A stretch of 35,035 nucleotides of DNA from Bacillus sp. 491mf (GCF_900112415.1 NZ_FOLV01000040.1:1-35035); one strand, 5' to 3'. Positions 23,828 to 31,334 are shown, counted from the first letter of the stretch. Program-made: numbers and translations. Notes: generated from the letters alone by a model not told the origin.

Positions 23828-25003
23828 ATGGACTTGATCCAAAAGACATCTATTTCAAAAGAACAGCTTATTCAATGGAGAAGACACTTTCATATGTACC
23901 CAGAGATTTCTTATTCTGAAGAAAAAACATCTCAAATGGTTTATGATATACTGCAAACATTTCCTCATTTAGAAGTTTCACGTCCGGCGCGTTATAGTGT
24001 AATGGCACGATTAATTGGGAAGCGACCTGGACGAACAATTGCGCTTCGTGCCGATATGGATGCACTACCTATTGAAGAGGAAAACAAGTTTGAGTTTGTT
24101 TCCCGTAATAAAGGAGTTATGCATGCATGCGGACATGATGGACATATGGCGATGTTACTGGGAACGGCATATACACTTTCGGAAAAATATGATCAAATTG
24201 AAGGGGAAATTCGCTTTTTATTTCAACACGCTGAGGAAAACTTTCCAGGCGGTGCACAGGAAATGGTTGATGCGGGTGTTATGGAAGGCGTTGATTGTAT
24301 TATTGGCGCACATCTTTGGTCACCGCTTGAAGTTGGGAAAGTCGGCGTTATATATGGTCCGGCAATGGCTGCTCCAGATGCATTTTCGATTACGATTATT
24401 GGGAAAGGTGGACATGCTGGTATTCCGCATGAAACCATTGATAGTATTGCAATTGGTACACAAGTTGTTTCGCAATTACAACAAATTGTCTCAAGGCTCA
24501 CGAATCCGTTAGATTCATTGGTGTTATCGGTAACGCAGTTCCATGCAGGGACAGCTCATAATGTAATTCCTGATAGTGCGACAATTGGTGGGACGGTGAG
24601 AAGTTTACGAAATGAGCTTCGAAAACAAACAGCAGAGCGCATTGAGAAAATTGTAAAAAGTATTACGGAGGCATACGGTGCATCTTATACATTTACATAC
24701 GAATATGGATATCGCCCAGTTGTAAATGAAGAAGCTGTAACAAGACATGTAGAAAGTACGGCATTGCAACTTTTAGGAAAAGAATGTGTTATTCGTTTAC
24801 AACCAACAATGGCTGGCGAAGATTTTTCAGCATTTTTACAAAAAGCTCCAGGTACATTTTTCTTTATAGGGGCTGGAAATGAAGAGAAAGGGATTATATA
24901 TCCCCATCATCATCCGCGATTTACAATTGATGAGGATGCTTTGCCAATTGGCGTAAGCATATTTGTTTCGTCAGTTTTGGATTTCATGAAAGGCCTAGAA
25001 TAA
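23828..25003 (+). CDS. M20D-family amidohydrolase (N-acyl amino acid hydrolase type)
   Basis: A 391-aa cytoplasmic metallohydrolase of the AmaA/YxeP/hippurate hydrolase group. The catalytic domain shows RADMDALP, HACGHDGH (Cys101, His103), HAEEN (Glu136/Glu137) and GAHLW (His162), with a C-terminal metal His in YPHHHPRF. The dimerisation lid is about residues 180-290 (GKGGHAGIPHETIDSI). It probably deacylates N-acyl amino acids or related amides; the exact substrate is unknown. ATG 23828 follows AAAGGA at 9 nt; TTG 23822 is too close to that site. Single gene with tandem downstream terminators. Confidence 0.92.
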   Translation: MDLIQKTSISKEQLIQWRRHFHMYPEISYSEEKTSQMVYDILQTFPHLEVSRPARYSVMARLIGKRPGRTIALRADMDALPIEEENKFEFVSRNKGVMHACGHDGHMAMLLGTAYTLSEKYDQIEGEIRFLFQHAEENFPGGAQEMVDAGVMEGVDCIIGAHLWSPLEVGKVGVIYGPAMAAPDAFSITIIGKGGHAGIPHETIDSIAIGTQVVSQLQQIVSRLTNPLDSLVLSVTQFHAGTAHNVIPDSATIGGTVRSLRNELRKQTAERIEKIVKSITEAYGASYTFTYEYGYRPVVNEEAVTRHVESTALQLLGKECVIRLQPTMAGEDFSAFLQKAPGTFFFIGAGNEEKGIIYPHHHPRFTIDEDALPIGVSIFVSSVLDFMKGLE

Positions 25004-25018
25004 CATTATGTTTCGCTC

Positions 25019-25050
25019 AAGTTATCCTGTTGGTAAAAGATAACTTTTTT
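25019..25050 (+). terminator. First terminator after the amidohydrolase
   Basis: AAGTTATC and GATAACTT pair around CTGTTGGTAAAA, followed by a T-run. Confidence 0.75.
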
Positions 25051-25098
25051 AAATATCTTGCAAGTAATGGAAGGAACTGAAAAAGTCCGTTTCAATAT

Positions 25099-25145
25099 AA
25101 AAAAGAAGATAACCATTTATTTCTCTGTTGGTTATCTTCTTTTTG
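25099..25145. terminator. Bidirectional terminator between the amidohydrolase and the feo operon
   Basis: AAAGAAGATAACCA and TGGTTATCTTCTTT form a 14-bp stem, with A-tracts before and T-tracts after on either strand. It separates convergent transcripts. Confidence 0.9.
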
Positions 25146-25178
25146 TTCTATATATATGGACGGGATTTTCAATCGGTA

Positions 25179-26579
25179 CTATACGAGTCCTAACCAGTTT
25201 ACTAATTGCGCGGACAGGAATGTAACAACAATGGCAATTACAGTTGGAATTGCGAAGGAAAGAAAAGTCCATTTTGCACTTTTTGTTTCTTTATATATAT
25301 TCACTAACGTTGTTCCACACGGGAAATGAAGAAGAGAAAACAGCATCATATTTAATGCAGTTAGCCAAGTCCAGCCGTGATCGAGAAACAACTGTTTAAT
25401 TTGTGTTAAATCATCTAACTCAGTTAATGAACCTGTTGATAAATAAGCCATTAATAAAATTGGAACAACAATTTCGTTTGCTGGTAAGCCGAGAATAAAG
25501 GCTGCTAAAATATATCCGTCAAGCCCGAGTAATTTTGCAAACGGATCTAAAAAATTCACGACATACATAAGAAGACTTGTGTCTCCAATAAATACATTTG
25601 CTAATATCCACGTTAATGCCGCTGCAGGTGCTGCGACGATAATGGCACGCTTTAGAACGTATACTGATTTATCAAGTGTTGCACGTACGATCGTATCCAA
25701 AATTTTAGGCTTTCGATAAGGTGGTAATTCTAGCGTGTAGTGGGTTGGGACACCTTTTAAAGCTGTTTTTGAGAGTACCCATGATACAGTTAAAGTCATG
25801 ATAATACCAATTACAACCATACCGACTACAACCCCAGATGTTACAAATGTTTGCATTCCCCCTGTATATCCAGCAGCCATAAATAAAGATGCTAATAGAA
25901 TAAGTGTTGGCCATCTTCCATTACAAGGAACAAAGTTATTTGTTAAGATTGCTAGCATACGTTCACGTGGTGATTCGATAATACGCGTTGACATAATGGC
26001 AGCTGCATTACATCCAAACCCCATCGCCATCGTTAATGATTGTTTTCCATGTGCTCCAGCGCGTTTAAAGAGGCGATCCATGTTAAAAGCAACACGTGGC
26101 AAGTACCCATAGTTTTCTAATAAAGCAAACATTGGGAAGAAAATAGCCATTGGCGGCAACATAACACTAATAACAGCCCCTATTCCGCGGAATAAACCGA
26201 GAATGAGAATGCCATGTAGCCACTTTGGAGCATTTATTGCTTGGAACCACGTTGTTAAATGCCCCTCTGCCCATCCGAAAAATTCAGCAATCATATCAGA
26301 AGGGATGTTAGCCCCTGCAATTGTAAGATAGAAAACAATAGATAAAATGGCAAGCATAATAGGGAAGCCGAATATAGGAGAAGTGAAGATTTTATCAAGC
26401 TTCTCTGAACGATATAATTTATTTTTATCTGTATATTGAACTGAATCTTTACAAATAGTAGCTGAGGCACGGTAAATATCACCGACAATTTCATCACGAA
26501 TATCCTCTTTTACAAGCGTTCGCGCATGCTGAACGATATAGTCTAATGGAAGAGCTTTACTGGTTGAATGAGATTCCAT
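25179..26579 (-). CDS. feoB: FeoB membrane (nucleoside-recognition/GATE) domain, separate polypeptide
   Basis: The ferrous-iron permease part of FeoB without its G domain. Residues 1-60 correspond to the helical linker after the GTPase (PLDYIVQHARTLVKEDIRDE). The membrane part has two GATE-like halves. Conserved cysteines are Cys190 in MAMGFGCNAAAIMSTR and Cys219 in NNFVPCNGRWPTL, proposed to line the Fe2+ path in FeoB. It has about 8-9 TM helices over 466 aa. The ATG follows GGGAGGT and overlaps the end of the G-domain gene by 23 bases in another frame. Translation is therefore coupled and the two proteins presumably assemble into one transporter. Confidence 0.9.
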   Translation of the reverse strand: MESHSTSKALPLDYIVQHARTLVKEDIRDEIVGDIYRASATICKDSVQYTDKNKLYRSEKLDKIFTSPIFGFPIMLAILSIVFYLTIAGANIPSDMIAEFFGWAEGHLTTWFQAINAPKWLHGILILGLFRGIGAVISVMLPPMAIFFPMFALLENYGYLPRVAFNMDRLFKRAGAHGKQSLTMAMGFGCNAAAIMSTRIIESPRERMLAILTNNFVPCNGRWPTLILLASLFMAAGYTGGMQTFVTSGVVVGMVVIGIIMTLTVSWVLSKTALKGVPTHYTLELPPYRKPKILDTIVRATLDKSVYVLKRAIIVAAPAAALTWILANVFIGDTSLLMYVVNFLDPFAKLLGLDGYILAAFILGLPANEIVVPILLMAYLSTGSLTELDDLTQIKQLFLDHGWTWLTALNMMLFSLLHFPCGTTLVNIYKETKSAKWTFLSFAIPTVIAIVVTFLSAQLVNWLGLV

Positions 26580-27279
26580 TCATTACGACCTCCCTTACAA
26601 GTGGTTCTTCATGATGCTTTTGAAGAGATTCTAAGAAATTTTTGTCCCCATCTAACATGCGAAGTGCGATCCAGCGAGTAGGATAAGTGTCTCCGAACAT
26701 TTTATATATTTGCGGCTCGAGCTCCTGAATCATCTTTTCTATTTTCTCGTTATAAGTAATTTGGAAAGGTGTAGGAATTAATTTTCTATTCGCTACTTTT
26801 TCGATTTTGTTTAGCAACTGATCAATTCCGAATTTATTGCGGGCAGAAATTTTTACAACGGGAACTCCAAGCGATTTCGCTAATTTTTTCTCATCGATTA
26901 GAATGCCCTTTTTTTCAGCCTCATCAATTAAATTCACACATATAATTACTTCTTTTGTCATTTCCATTACTTGCAAGGCTAAATTCAAATTTCTTTCCAT
27001 TGCAGTGGCATCAACAACAACAACTGTTACGTCTGGTTTTTCAAAAATAATATAGTCACGTGCTACTTCTTCATCAGCAGAATTTGAGTATAAGGAATAT
27101 GTTCCTGGCAAATCGATTACAGTATAGAGGTTTCCGTGATGCTCGTATTCACCTTCAGCTTTTAATACCGTTTTTCCTGTCCAGTTTCCAGTATGCTGTT
27201 TTAATCCGGTTAACGTATTAAATAGTGTACTTTTTCCTGTGTTTGGATTCCCAGCTAATGCAATGCGATGTTTCTTCAT
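26557..27279 (-). CDS. feoB: FeoB small GTPase domain, separate polypeptide
   Basis: The cytosolic G domain of the Fe2+ transporter, encoded apart from the membrane domain. G1 is GNPNTGKST (about 10-18), the G2 region is GNWTGKT (Thr34), G3 is DLPG (56-59), G4 is NLID (116-119) and G5 is SARN (145-148). Residues about 170-240 form the helical GDI-like domain. At 240 aa it equals the N-terminal third of a normal FeoB. Its own stop lies 23 bases inside the next gene. It overlaps feoA by 4 bases (ATGA), giving a tight feoA-G domain-membrane domain operon. Complete motifs and a good downstream ribosome binding site argue for a natural split rather than a frameshift error. Confidence 0.9.
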   Translation of the reverse strand: MKKHRIALAGNPNTGKSTLFNTLTGLKQHTGNWTGKTVLKAEGEYEHHGNLYTVIDLPGTYSLYSNSADEEVARDYIIFEKPDVTVVVVDATAMERNLNLALQVMEMTKEVIICVNLIDEAEKKGILIDEKKLAKSLGVPVVKISARNKFGIDQLLNKIEKVANRKLIPTPFQITYNEKIEKMIQELEPQIYKMFGDTYPTRWIALRMLDGDKNFLESLQKHHEEPLVREVVMNGISFNQ

Positions 27280-27533
27280 TGTGAATCATCTCCTGTCAAG
27301 CTTCCTAATATGAGAGAACTCTCTTCACTTCGAAGCGCGATTGTTGTATTGCTTACTTGATATGCAATGGGATCACCAAGCGGGCTCTTTTGTAACACTT
27401 TAATTGTTGCACCTGGAATGAATCCTAAATCTAGCAGGCGACGTTTCATCGTTCCTTCTAAGTTGATTTTTTCAATTTGTACGAGCTGACCTGTTTTAAA
27501 AGTAGAAAGTGGTTGAGTTTTAACCGATGTCAT
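27276..27533 (-). CDS. feoA: FeoA SH3-like ferrous iron transport accessory protein
   Basis: An 85-aa cytoplasmic protein with the FeoA core: PLSTFKTGQLVQIEKINLEG, RRLLDLGFIPGATIKVLQKS, PLGDPIAYQV and TTIALRSEES. It is thought to assist FeoB activity or assembly. AGAGGTGAGG lies before the ATG. First gene of the iron-uptake operon, with two palindromes just upstream that are candidate metalloregulator sites. Confidence 0.92.
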   Translation of the reverse strand: MTSVKTQPLSTFKTGQLVQIEKINLEGTMKRRLLDLGFIPGATIKVLQKSPLGDPIAYQVSNTTIALRSEESSLILGSLTGDDSQ

Positions 27534-27570
27534 AAGAGTTACCTCACCTCTATTTTTTTAGTGCGAGTTT

Positions 27571-27596
27571 AAAAAGTTTCCCTAAGGAAACTTTTT
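27571..27596 (-). promoter_or_regulatory. Palindrome upstream of feoA, MntR/DtxR-like operator candidate
   Basis: AAAAAGTTTCC and GGAAACTTTTT are perfect 11-bp arms around CTAA, 38-63 bases before the feoA start. The core GTTTCCCTAAGGAAAC resembles DtxR-family (MntR) operators more than a Fur box. It could also fold as an RNA hairpin in the 5' leader. Confidence 0.5.
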
Positions 27597-27599
27597 GTT

Positions 27600-27620
27600 A
27601 CTATCATACTAGATGATAGT
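27600..27620 (-). promoter_or_regulatory. Second palindrome in the feo promoter
   Basis: ACTATCAT and ATGATAGT are perfect 8-bp arms with 5 bp between. On the minus strand it falls within the region of TTAACA ... TATCAT (18-bp spacing), a possible promoter, with a TTGACA also nearby. Confidence 0.4.
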
Positions 27621-27683
27621 GAATGATGTTGTCAATTGTTAATTTAGAAATATTCAATTATTTATTTAATTGTTCCAATTTAT

Positions 27684-27732
27684 CCCGCATTAACTGGCCG
27701 TAAAGCCTCTCCTTATGGAAGTTTCACCCCAA
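27684..27732. repeat. Possible second type of intergenic repeat
   Basis: CCCGCATTAACTGGCCGTAA is followed by AGCCTCTCCTTATGGAAG, an imperfect hairpin with a TTAT loop, then TTTCACCCC. It is GC-richer than its surroundings. Its similarity to other B. cereus intergenic elements is from memory and unchecked. Confidence 0.3.
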
Positions 27733-27749
27733 GTAAAAAACGATATAAA

Positions 27750-27850
27750 AATTTTAGGGAGGGACGAGAGCATCCATATGTAAAGTTTAAAACGAAACTA
27801 AAAGGAAAGAGCGAGTAGAGGTCATGTTGTTTTCTGCATGGCAGCGATTT
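27750..27850 (+). repeat. Dispersed intergenic repeat, copy E (hairpin segment deleted)
   Basis: ATTTTAGGGAGGGACGAGAG, CATC, AAGTTTAAAACGAAACTAAA, AGGAAAGAGCGAGTAGAG and TGGCAGCGATTT follow the family order. The CTGGCCG...CGGTCAGG hairpin between the two halves is missing. It sits upstream of the pst promoter. Confidence 0.55.
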
Positions 27851-27926
27851 ATATGTAAATGTTAATCCGTTGTGCGCTGAGTTTTTAGTTGTTTTAACAG
27901 GATAAACGTAAAATTATATATCGAAA

Positions 27927-27963
27927 TTTACATTCAATTTACATTATTAAAATTAAATTTACA
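27927..27963 (+). promoter_or_regulatory. Upstream PhoP (Pho box) cluster of pstS
   Basis: TTTACA at 27927 and 27938 are exactly 11 bp apart, with a third TTTACA at 27958. Direct TT(A/T)ACA repeats with 11-bp spacing are the Bacillus PhoP binding signature. Confidence 0.5.
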
Positions 27964-28045
27964 ATGTGTGCGGTTTCTTGAGATTTTTTACTTCCTTTGT
28001 AGAGAAACAGTGAATATATACAGCCTTTTCTAAGAATTTACTGTC

Positions 28046-28085
28046 TTTACTTAAAATTTAAAAACGCTTAACACTGGCATAATAT
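28046..28085 (+). promoter_or_regulatory. Core Pho box and -10 region of pstS
   Basis: TTTACT (28046), TTTAAA (28057) and TTAACA (28068) are spaced exactly 11 bp and precede CATAAT (28078-28083). This is the layout of PhoP-dependent promoters without a good -35. It lies about 90 bp before the pstS start. Confidence 0.55.
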
Positions 28086-28170
28086 TATTGTTCTACAATG
28101 AATTTGTATTAAGAGTTATACACATAAAAACGTGGGAATGCAAAGTGATAATAAAATGGGGGTACAAAAC

Positions 28171-29067
28171 ATGGGTATGAAAAAAGGTTTGAAATTTTCT
28201 TTAGCAGCATTAGTAGTTGCTGGTGCTTTAGTAGGGTGTGGGAAATCAGAAGGCGCAAAGGAAACTGCTAAAGGTACTAATGAAACGAAGCAAGAATTAT
28301 CGGGTACAATTACAGCGGCTGGTTCTACAGCGCTTCAACCACTGGCTGATGAGGCAGCTAAAGAATTTATGGACAAAAATTCAAAAGTATCAATTACAGT
28401 TCAAGGCGGCGGTAGTGGTACTGGAATTAACCAAGTAGCTTCTGGTGCTGTACAAGTTGGTAATTCTGATGTTCCTGCTGCGGATAAAATAAAAGAAGCA
28501 GATAAAGCGAAAGAATTAGTGGATAACAAAGTTGCAGGTATCGCATTTGCATTAGTGGTAAATAAAGATGTAAAAGTTGATAACTTAACATTAAAACAAG
28601 TACAAGATATTTTCTCTGGTAAAGTTACAAACTGGAAAGATGTTGGCGGAAAAGATGAAAAAATCAATATCGTTAATCGTCCAGCAGCTTCTGGTACACG
28701 TGCTACATTTGAAAAAACAGTTATGAAAGACGTAAAAATTAACGATTCTACAGGTACAACACAAGATTCAAATGGTGCAGTTGAGCAAGCGATTAACTCT
28801 ACACCAGGATCTGTTAGCTACTTAGCTATGTCCTACATGACTGGTGACAAAAAAGGCTCATTAAAAACATTAAAAATTGATGGTGTAGAACCAAAAACTG
28901 AAAATATTTCTGCTGGTAAATATCCGTTCTGGTCTTATGAATACATGATTACAAAAGGCGAAGCAAAAGATGCAACAAAAGGCTACATTGATTATGTAAA
29001 AGGTAAAGACTTTGAAAAGAAAGTAGAAGAGATGGGTTACATCCCAATGTCTAAATTAAAGCAATAA
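28171..29067 (+). CDS. pstS: Phosphate ABC transporter substrate-binding lipoprotein
   Basis: An extracellular, lipid-anchored phosphate-binding protein. ATG 28171 is chosen because GGGGG lies 8 nt upstream and it yields a normal signal, MGMKKGLKFSLAALVVAG with Cys23 in LVGC; the open frame reaches back to 28132. Phosphate-site motifs are ITAAGSTALQPLADEAAKEF, QGGGSGTGI and RPAASGTRATFE, and it ends KVEEMGYIPMSK. At 298 aa it is typical. It is predicted to be induced by PhoP under phosphate starvation. First gene of pstSCA, separated from pstC by a GC-rich stem-loop that may raise pstS expression over pstCA. Confidence 0.95.
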   Translation: MGMKKGLKFSLAALVVAGALVGCGKSEGAKETAKGTNETKQELSGTITAAGSTALQPLADEAAKEFMDKNSKVSITVQGGGSGTGINQVASGAVQVGNSDVPAADKIKEADKAKELVDNKVAGIAFALVVNKDVKVDNLTLKQVQDIFSGKVTNWKDVGGKDEKINIVNRPAASGTRATFEKTVMKDVKINDSTGTTQDSNGAVEQAINSTPGSVSYLAMSYMTGDKKGSLKTLKIDGVEPKTENISAGKYPFWSYEYMITKGEAKDATKGYIDYVKGKDFEKKVEEMGYIPMSKLKQ

Positions 29068-29080
29068 AATAATATAAAGC

Positions 29081-29104
29081 GGGGCTGGCTGTTTAGCCAG
29101 TCCT
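29081..29104 (+). terminator. Intercistronic stem-loop between pstS and pstC
   Basis: GGGCTGGCT and AGCCAGTCC pair (G-U included) around GTTT. It is followed by TGTTCATTTC, a poor U-tract, so a partial terminator or an mRNA-stabilising hairpin is likely. Confidence 0.6.
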
Positions 29105-29139
29105 GTTCATTTCAATATATGAAGTGAGGTTGTGGTCTT

Positions 29140-30033
29140 GTGATGAAGGGGAAAAAACAAATTAACTACGTAAAAAGTGAATATATTGGAAGAACACTTG
29201 TAACGATTTGTGGTTTATTAATTGTTGCTATTACATTAGCTATTATCGCATTCATTTGTGCAAAAGGAATTCAATCATTTACACAAAGTAATATTTCGAT
29301 TTCAGAAGTGTTTACATCAACAAAATGGGCTCCGAATGAAGGGAATGGAAGCTTTGGAGCTGTTATTTTCATCGTTGGATCTACTTTAGTGTCTCTTGGG
29401 GCAGTAATTATTAGTGCACCCATTGCAATTGCACTCGCAGTGTTTATGAATTTAATTTCTCCGAAGTTTGGAAACAGGGTGTTAAAACCAGTTTTAGAAT
29501 TGTTGGTAGGGATTCCATCTGTTGTATATGGTTTACTAGGTGTTACGATTTTAATTCCGATTTTACGAGATTCATTTGGTGGTGTAGGATTTAGTTTAAT
29601 TGCCGGTGTTATTGTATTAAGTATTATGATTTTGCCAACGATTGCAAGTATTGCTTCTGATGCAATTCGTTCGGTTCCTTTTGATTATTTAGAAGCCTCT
29701 TATGGTTTAGGATCGACGAAATGGCAAGCAATTAGTCGTGTTATTGTTCCGGCTGCAAAAAAAGGTATTTTAACAGGGGTTGTTCTTGGAGTAGCTCGAG
29801 CTTTCGGGGAAGCGCTAGCGGTGCAAATGGTAATAGGAAATACAATAAAATTACCAGAAGGAATATATAGTCCAACTTCAACTTTAACGGGTATTTTGAC
29901 AATGGATATGACAAATACGTTAAATGGAACAGCCTGGAATAATGCGCTATGGACGTTAGCGATGATACTACTTTTGATTTCGTTCTTATTTATTGTAATA
30001 ATTCGAGCGATTGGCCAAAGAGGTGAAAGATAA
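29140..30033 (+). CDS. pstC: Phosphate ABC transporter permease PstC
   Basis: A 297-aa, six-TM permease. Typical PstC features are the N-terminal helix (VTICGLLIVAITLAIIAFI), FTSTKWAPNEGNGSFGAVIF, LELLVGIPSVVYGLLGV and the EAA-like loop FDYLEASYGLGSTKWQAISR, which contacts the ATPase. GTG 29140 follows GTGAGG at 10 nt; ATG 29143 is an equal possibility. The gene ends 2 bp before pstA. Confidence 0.94.
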   Translation: MMKGKKQINYVKSEYIGRTLVTICGLLIVAITLAIIAFICAKGIQSFTQSNISISEVFTSTKWAPNEGNGSFGAVIFIVGSTLVSLGAVIISAPIAIALAVFMNLISPKFGNRVLKPVLELLVGIPSVVYGLLGVTILIPILRDSFGGVGFSLIAGVIVLSIMILPTIASIASDAIRSVPFDYLEASYGLGSTKWQAISRVIVPAAKKGILTGVVLGVARAFGEALAVQMVIGNTIKLPEGIYSPTSTLTGILTMDMTNTLNGTAWNNALWTLAMILLLISFLFIVIIRAIGQRGER

Positions 30034-30035
30034 CG

Positions 30036-30953
30036 ATGAATGCTAGAACAGTTAATAAGATATGGACAGGTATTTTATATGCAGTTGCCTTCTTTATAGT
30101 CACTTTACTTGTTTTTCTTGTATATGAAATTTTACAAAAAGGTTGGGGATTTTGGGATCCGAGTTTTTTATTTGGAGAACCGAGTAATACAAGAGCAGGA
30201 GGGGGAATTGGACCTCAATTATTTAACTCTTTTTACATGCTTGTTATTACATTGATTATCTCAATTCCTTTAGGTCTCGGTGCAGGGATTTACTTGGCGG
30301 AATATGCAAAACAAGGTCGTTTTTTAAATTTTGTTCGCTTATGCATTGAAACAATGGCGTCCTTACCTTCTATTGTAGTTGGTCTATTTGGATTGCTTGT
30401 GTTCGTTACAACAGCGGGTTGGGGATATACTGTCATGGGCGGAGCTTTAGCCTTAACAATTTTAAATTTACCAGGTTTAACGCGCGTTTGTGAAAATGCA
30501 ATGACAGAAATTCCAACGAATGTGAAAGAAGCAAGTCTTGGGTTAGGTGCAACGAAGTGGCAAACAATTGTAAGAAGTATGCTTCCATCTGCATTGCCGC
30601 AAATTATTACAGGTGTAATTCTAGCAGCTGGACGTATTTTTGGTGAAGCAGCGGCACTCATTTATACAGCTGGATTAACGTCACCAATTTTAAACTCAGC
30701 AGCGGATTTTTCAAGCCCTTCACATCCATTAAATCCATTTCGACCAGCAGAAACATTAGCGGTGCATATTTGGAAGTTGAATTCTGAGGGAATTATCCCT
30801 GATGCAAAACTAATTGCAACAAAGTCAGCAGCAGTATTAATTATTATGGTATTACTATTTAATATTATTGCTCGTTTTACTGCGTCTGTACTTCATAAGC
30901 GTTTTACTGGTACGAAAAAGTCACGTAAAAGTAGTAAGGTAAAAGCAGCATAG
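30036..30953 (+). CDS. pstA: Phosphate ABC transporter permease PstA
   Basis: A 305-aa, six-TM permease partner of PstC. PstA motifs are GGGIGPQLFNSFYMLVITLI, IPLGLGAGIYLAEYA, ETMASLPSIVVGLFGLLVFV and the EAA loop TNVKEASLGLGATKWQTIVR, with a basic tail. AGAGGTGAAAG precedes the ATG. No pstB or phoU follows; the next sequences are two dispersed repeats and the convergent RND gene. The transporter must therefore use an ATPase encoded elsewhere. Confidence 0.94.
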   Translation: MNARTVNKIWTGILYAVAFFIVTLLVFLVYEILQKGWGFWDPSFLFGEPSNTRAGGGIGPQLFNSFYMLVITLIISIPLGLGAGIYLAEYAKQGRFLNFVRLCIETMASLPSIVVGLFGLLVFVTTAGWGYTVMGGALALTILNLPGLTRVCENAMTEIPTNVKEASLGLGATKWQTIVRSMLPSALPQIITGVILAAGRIFGEAAALIYTAGLTSPILNSAADFSSPSHPLNPFRPAETLAVHIWKLNSEGIIPDAKLIATKSAAVLIIMVLLFNIIARFTASVLHKRFTGTKKSRKSSKVKAA

Positions 30954-30978
30954 CTTTTATAAACAAAGTGAATAAAAA

Positions 30979-31113
30979 ACTCCTTTTTTTAGGTGGGCGA
31001 GAGGATCTGGCCGTGCATAGAAGCGGTCAGGTCCTTTTTCTGCCATGTGCAAGGTTTAAACCAAAGGGAGAAAGCGAGTGGGGATTACTTTTTGTTTTGT
31101 ATAGCTACGATTT
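30979..31113 (+). repeat. Dispersed intergenic repeat, copy F (near complete)
   Basis: ACTCCTTTTTTTAGGTGGGC, GAGAGGATCTGGCCGTGCAT, AGAAGCGGTCAGGTCC, TTTTTCTGCCATGTGC, AAGGTTTAAACC, AAAGGGAGAAAGCGAGTGGG and TAGCTACGATTTG. The hairpin CTGGCCG (31007) / CGGTCAG (31024) has a 10-nt loop. Confidence 0.8.
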
Positions 31114-31120
31114 GTATATA

Positions 31121-31170
31121 AGGGAATGCTGTTAGATTGTTCTATACAGCATTCCCTCATATTATTTTTT
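31121..31170 (+). terminator. Terminator after pstSCA
   Basis: AGGGAATGCTGT and ACAGCATTCCCT are perfect 12-bp arms around TAGATTGTTCTAT, followed by CATATTATTTTTT. Confidence 0.75.
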
Positions 31171-31223
31171 ATAACAATTAATTGCTTCTATATAAATACA
31201 AGTTGAAAAGCAGAGATAAAAGA

Positions 31224-31315
31224 ACTTTCTTTTAGATGGGTGAGAGGGTCTGGCCGTGCGTAGAAGCGGTCAGGTCCTTTTTTCTGCCTCTTGCCAAAGG
31301 AGTGAGCGAGTTCTA
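31224..31315 (+). repeat. Dispersed intergenic repeat, copy G
   Basis: AACTTTCTTTTAGATGGG, TGAGAGGGTCTGGCCGTGCG, TAGAAGCGGTCAGGTCC, TTTTTTCTGCCTCTTGCC and AAAGGAGTGAGCGAGT. It is close to copy F, about 245 bp away in the same orientation. Hairpin arms at 31250 and 31267 keep the same offset as in F and A. Confidence 0.8.
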
Positions 31316-31334
31316 CACAATTTTGAGAGAAAAA

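Noticed and set aside
26557-26579. FeoB gene overlap considered as a frameshift or sequencing error
   Set aside because: The downstream gene has its own GGGAGGT ribosome binding site and ATG, and the upstream gene ends cleanly. I recall the same split in this group.
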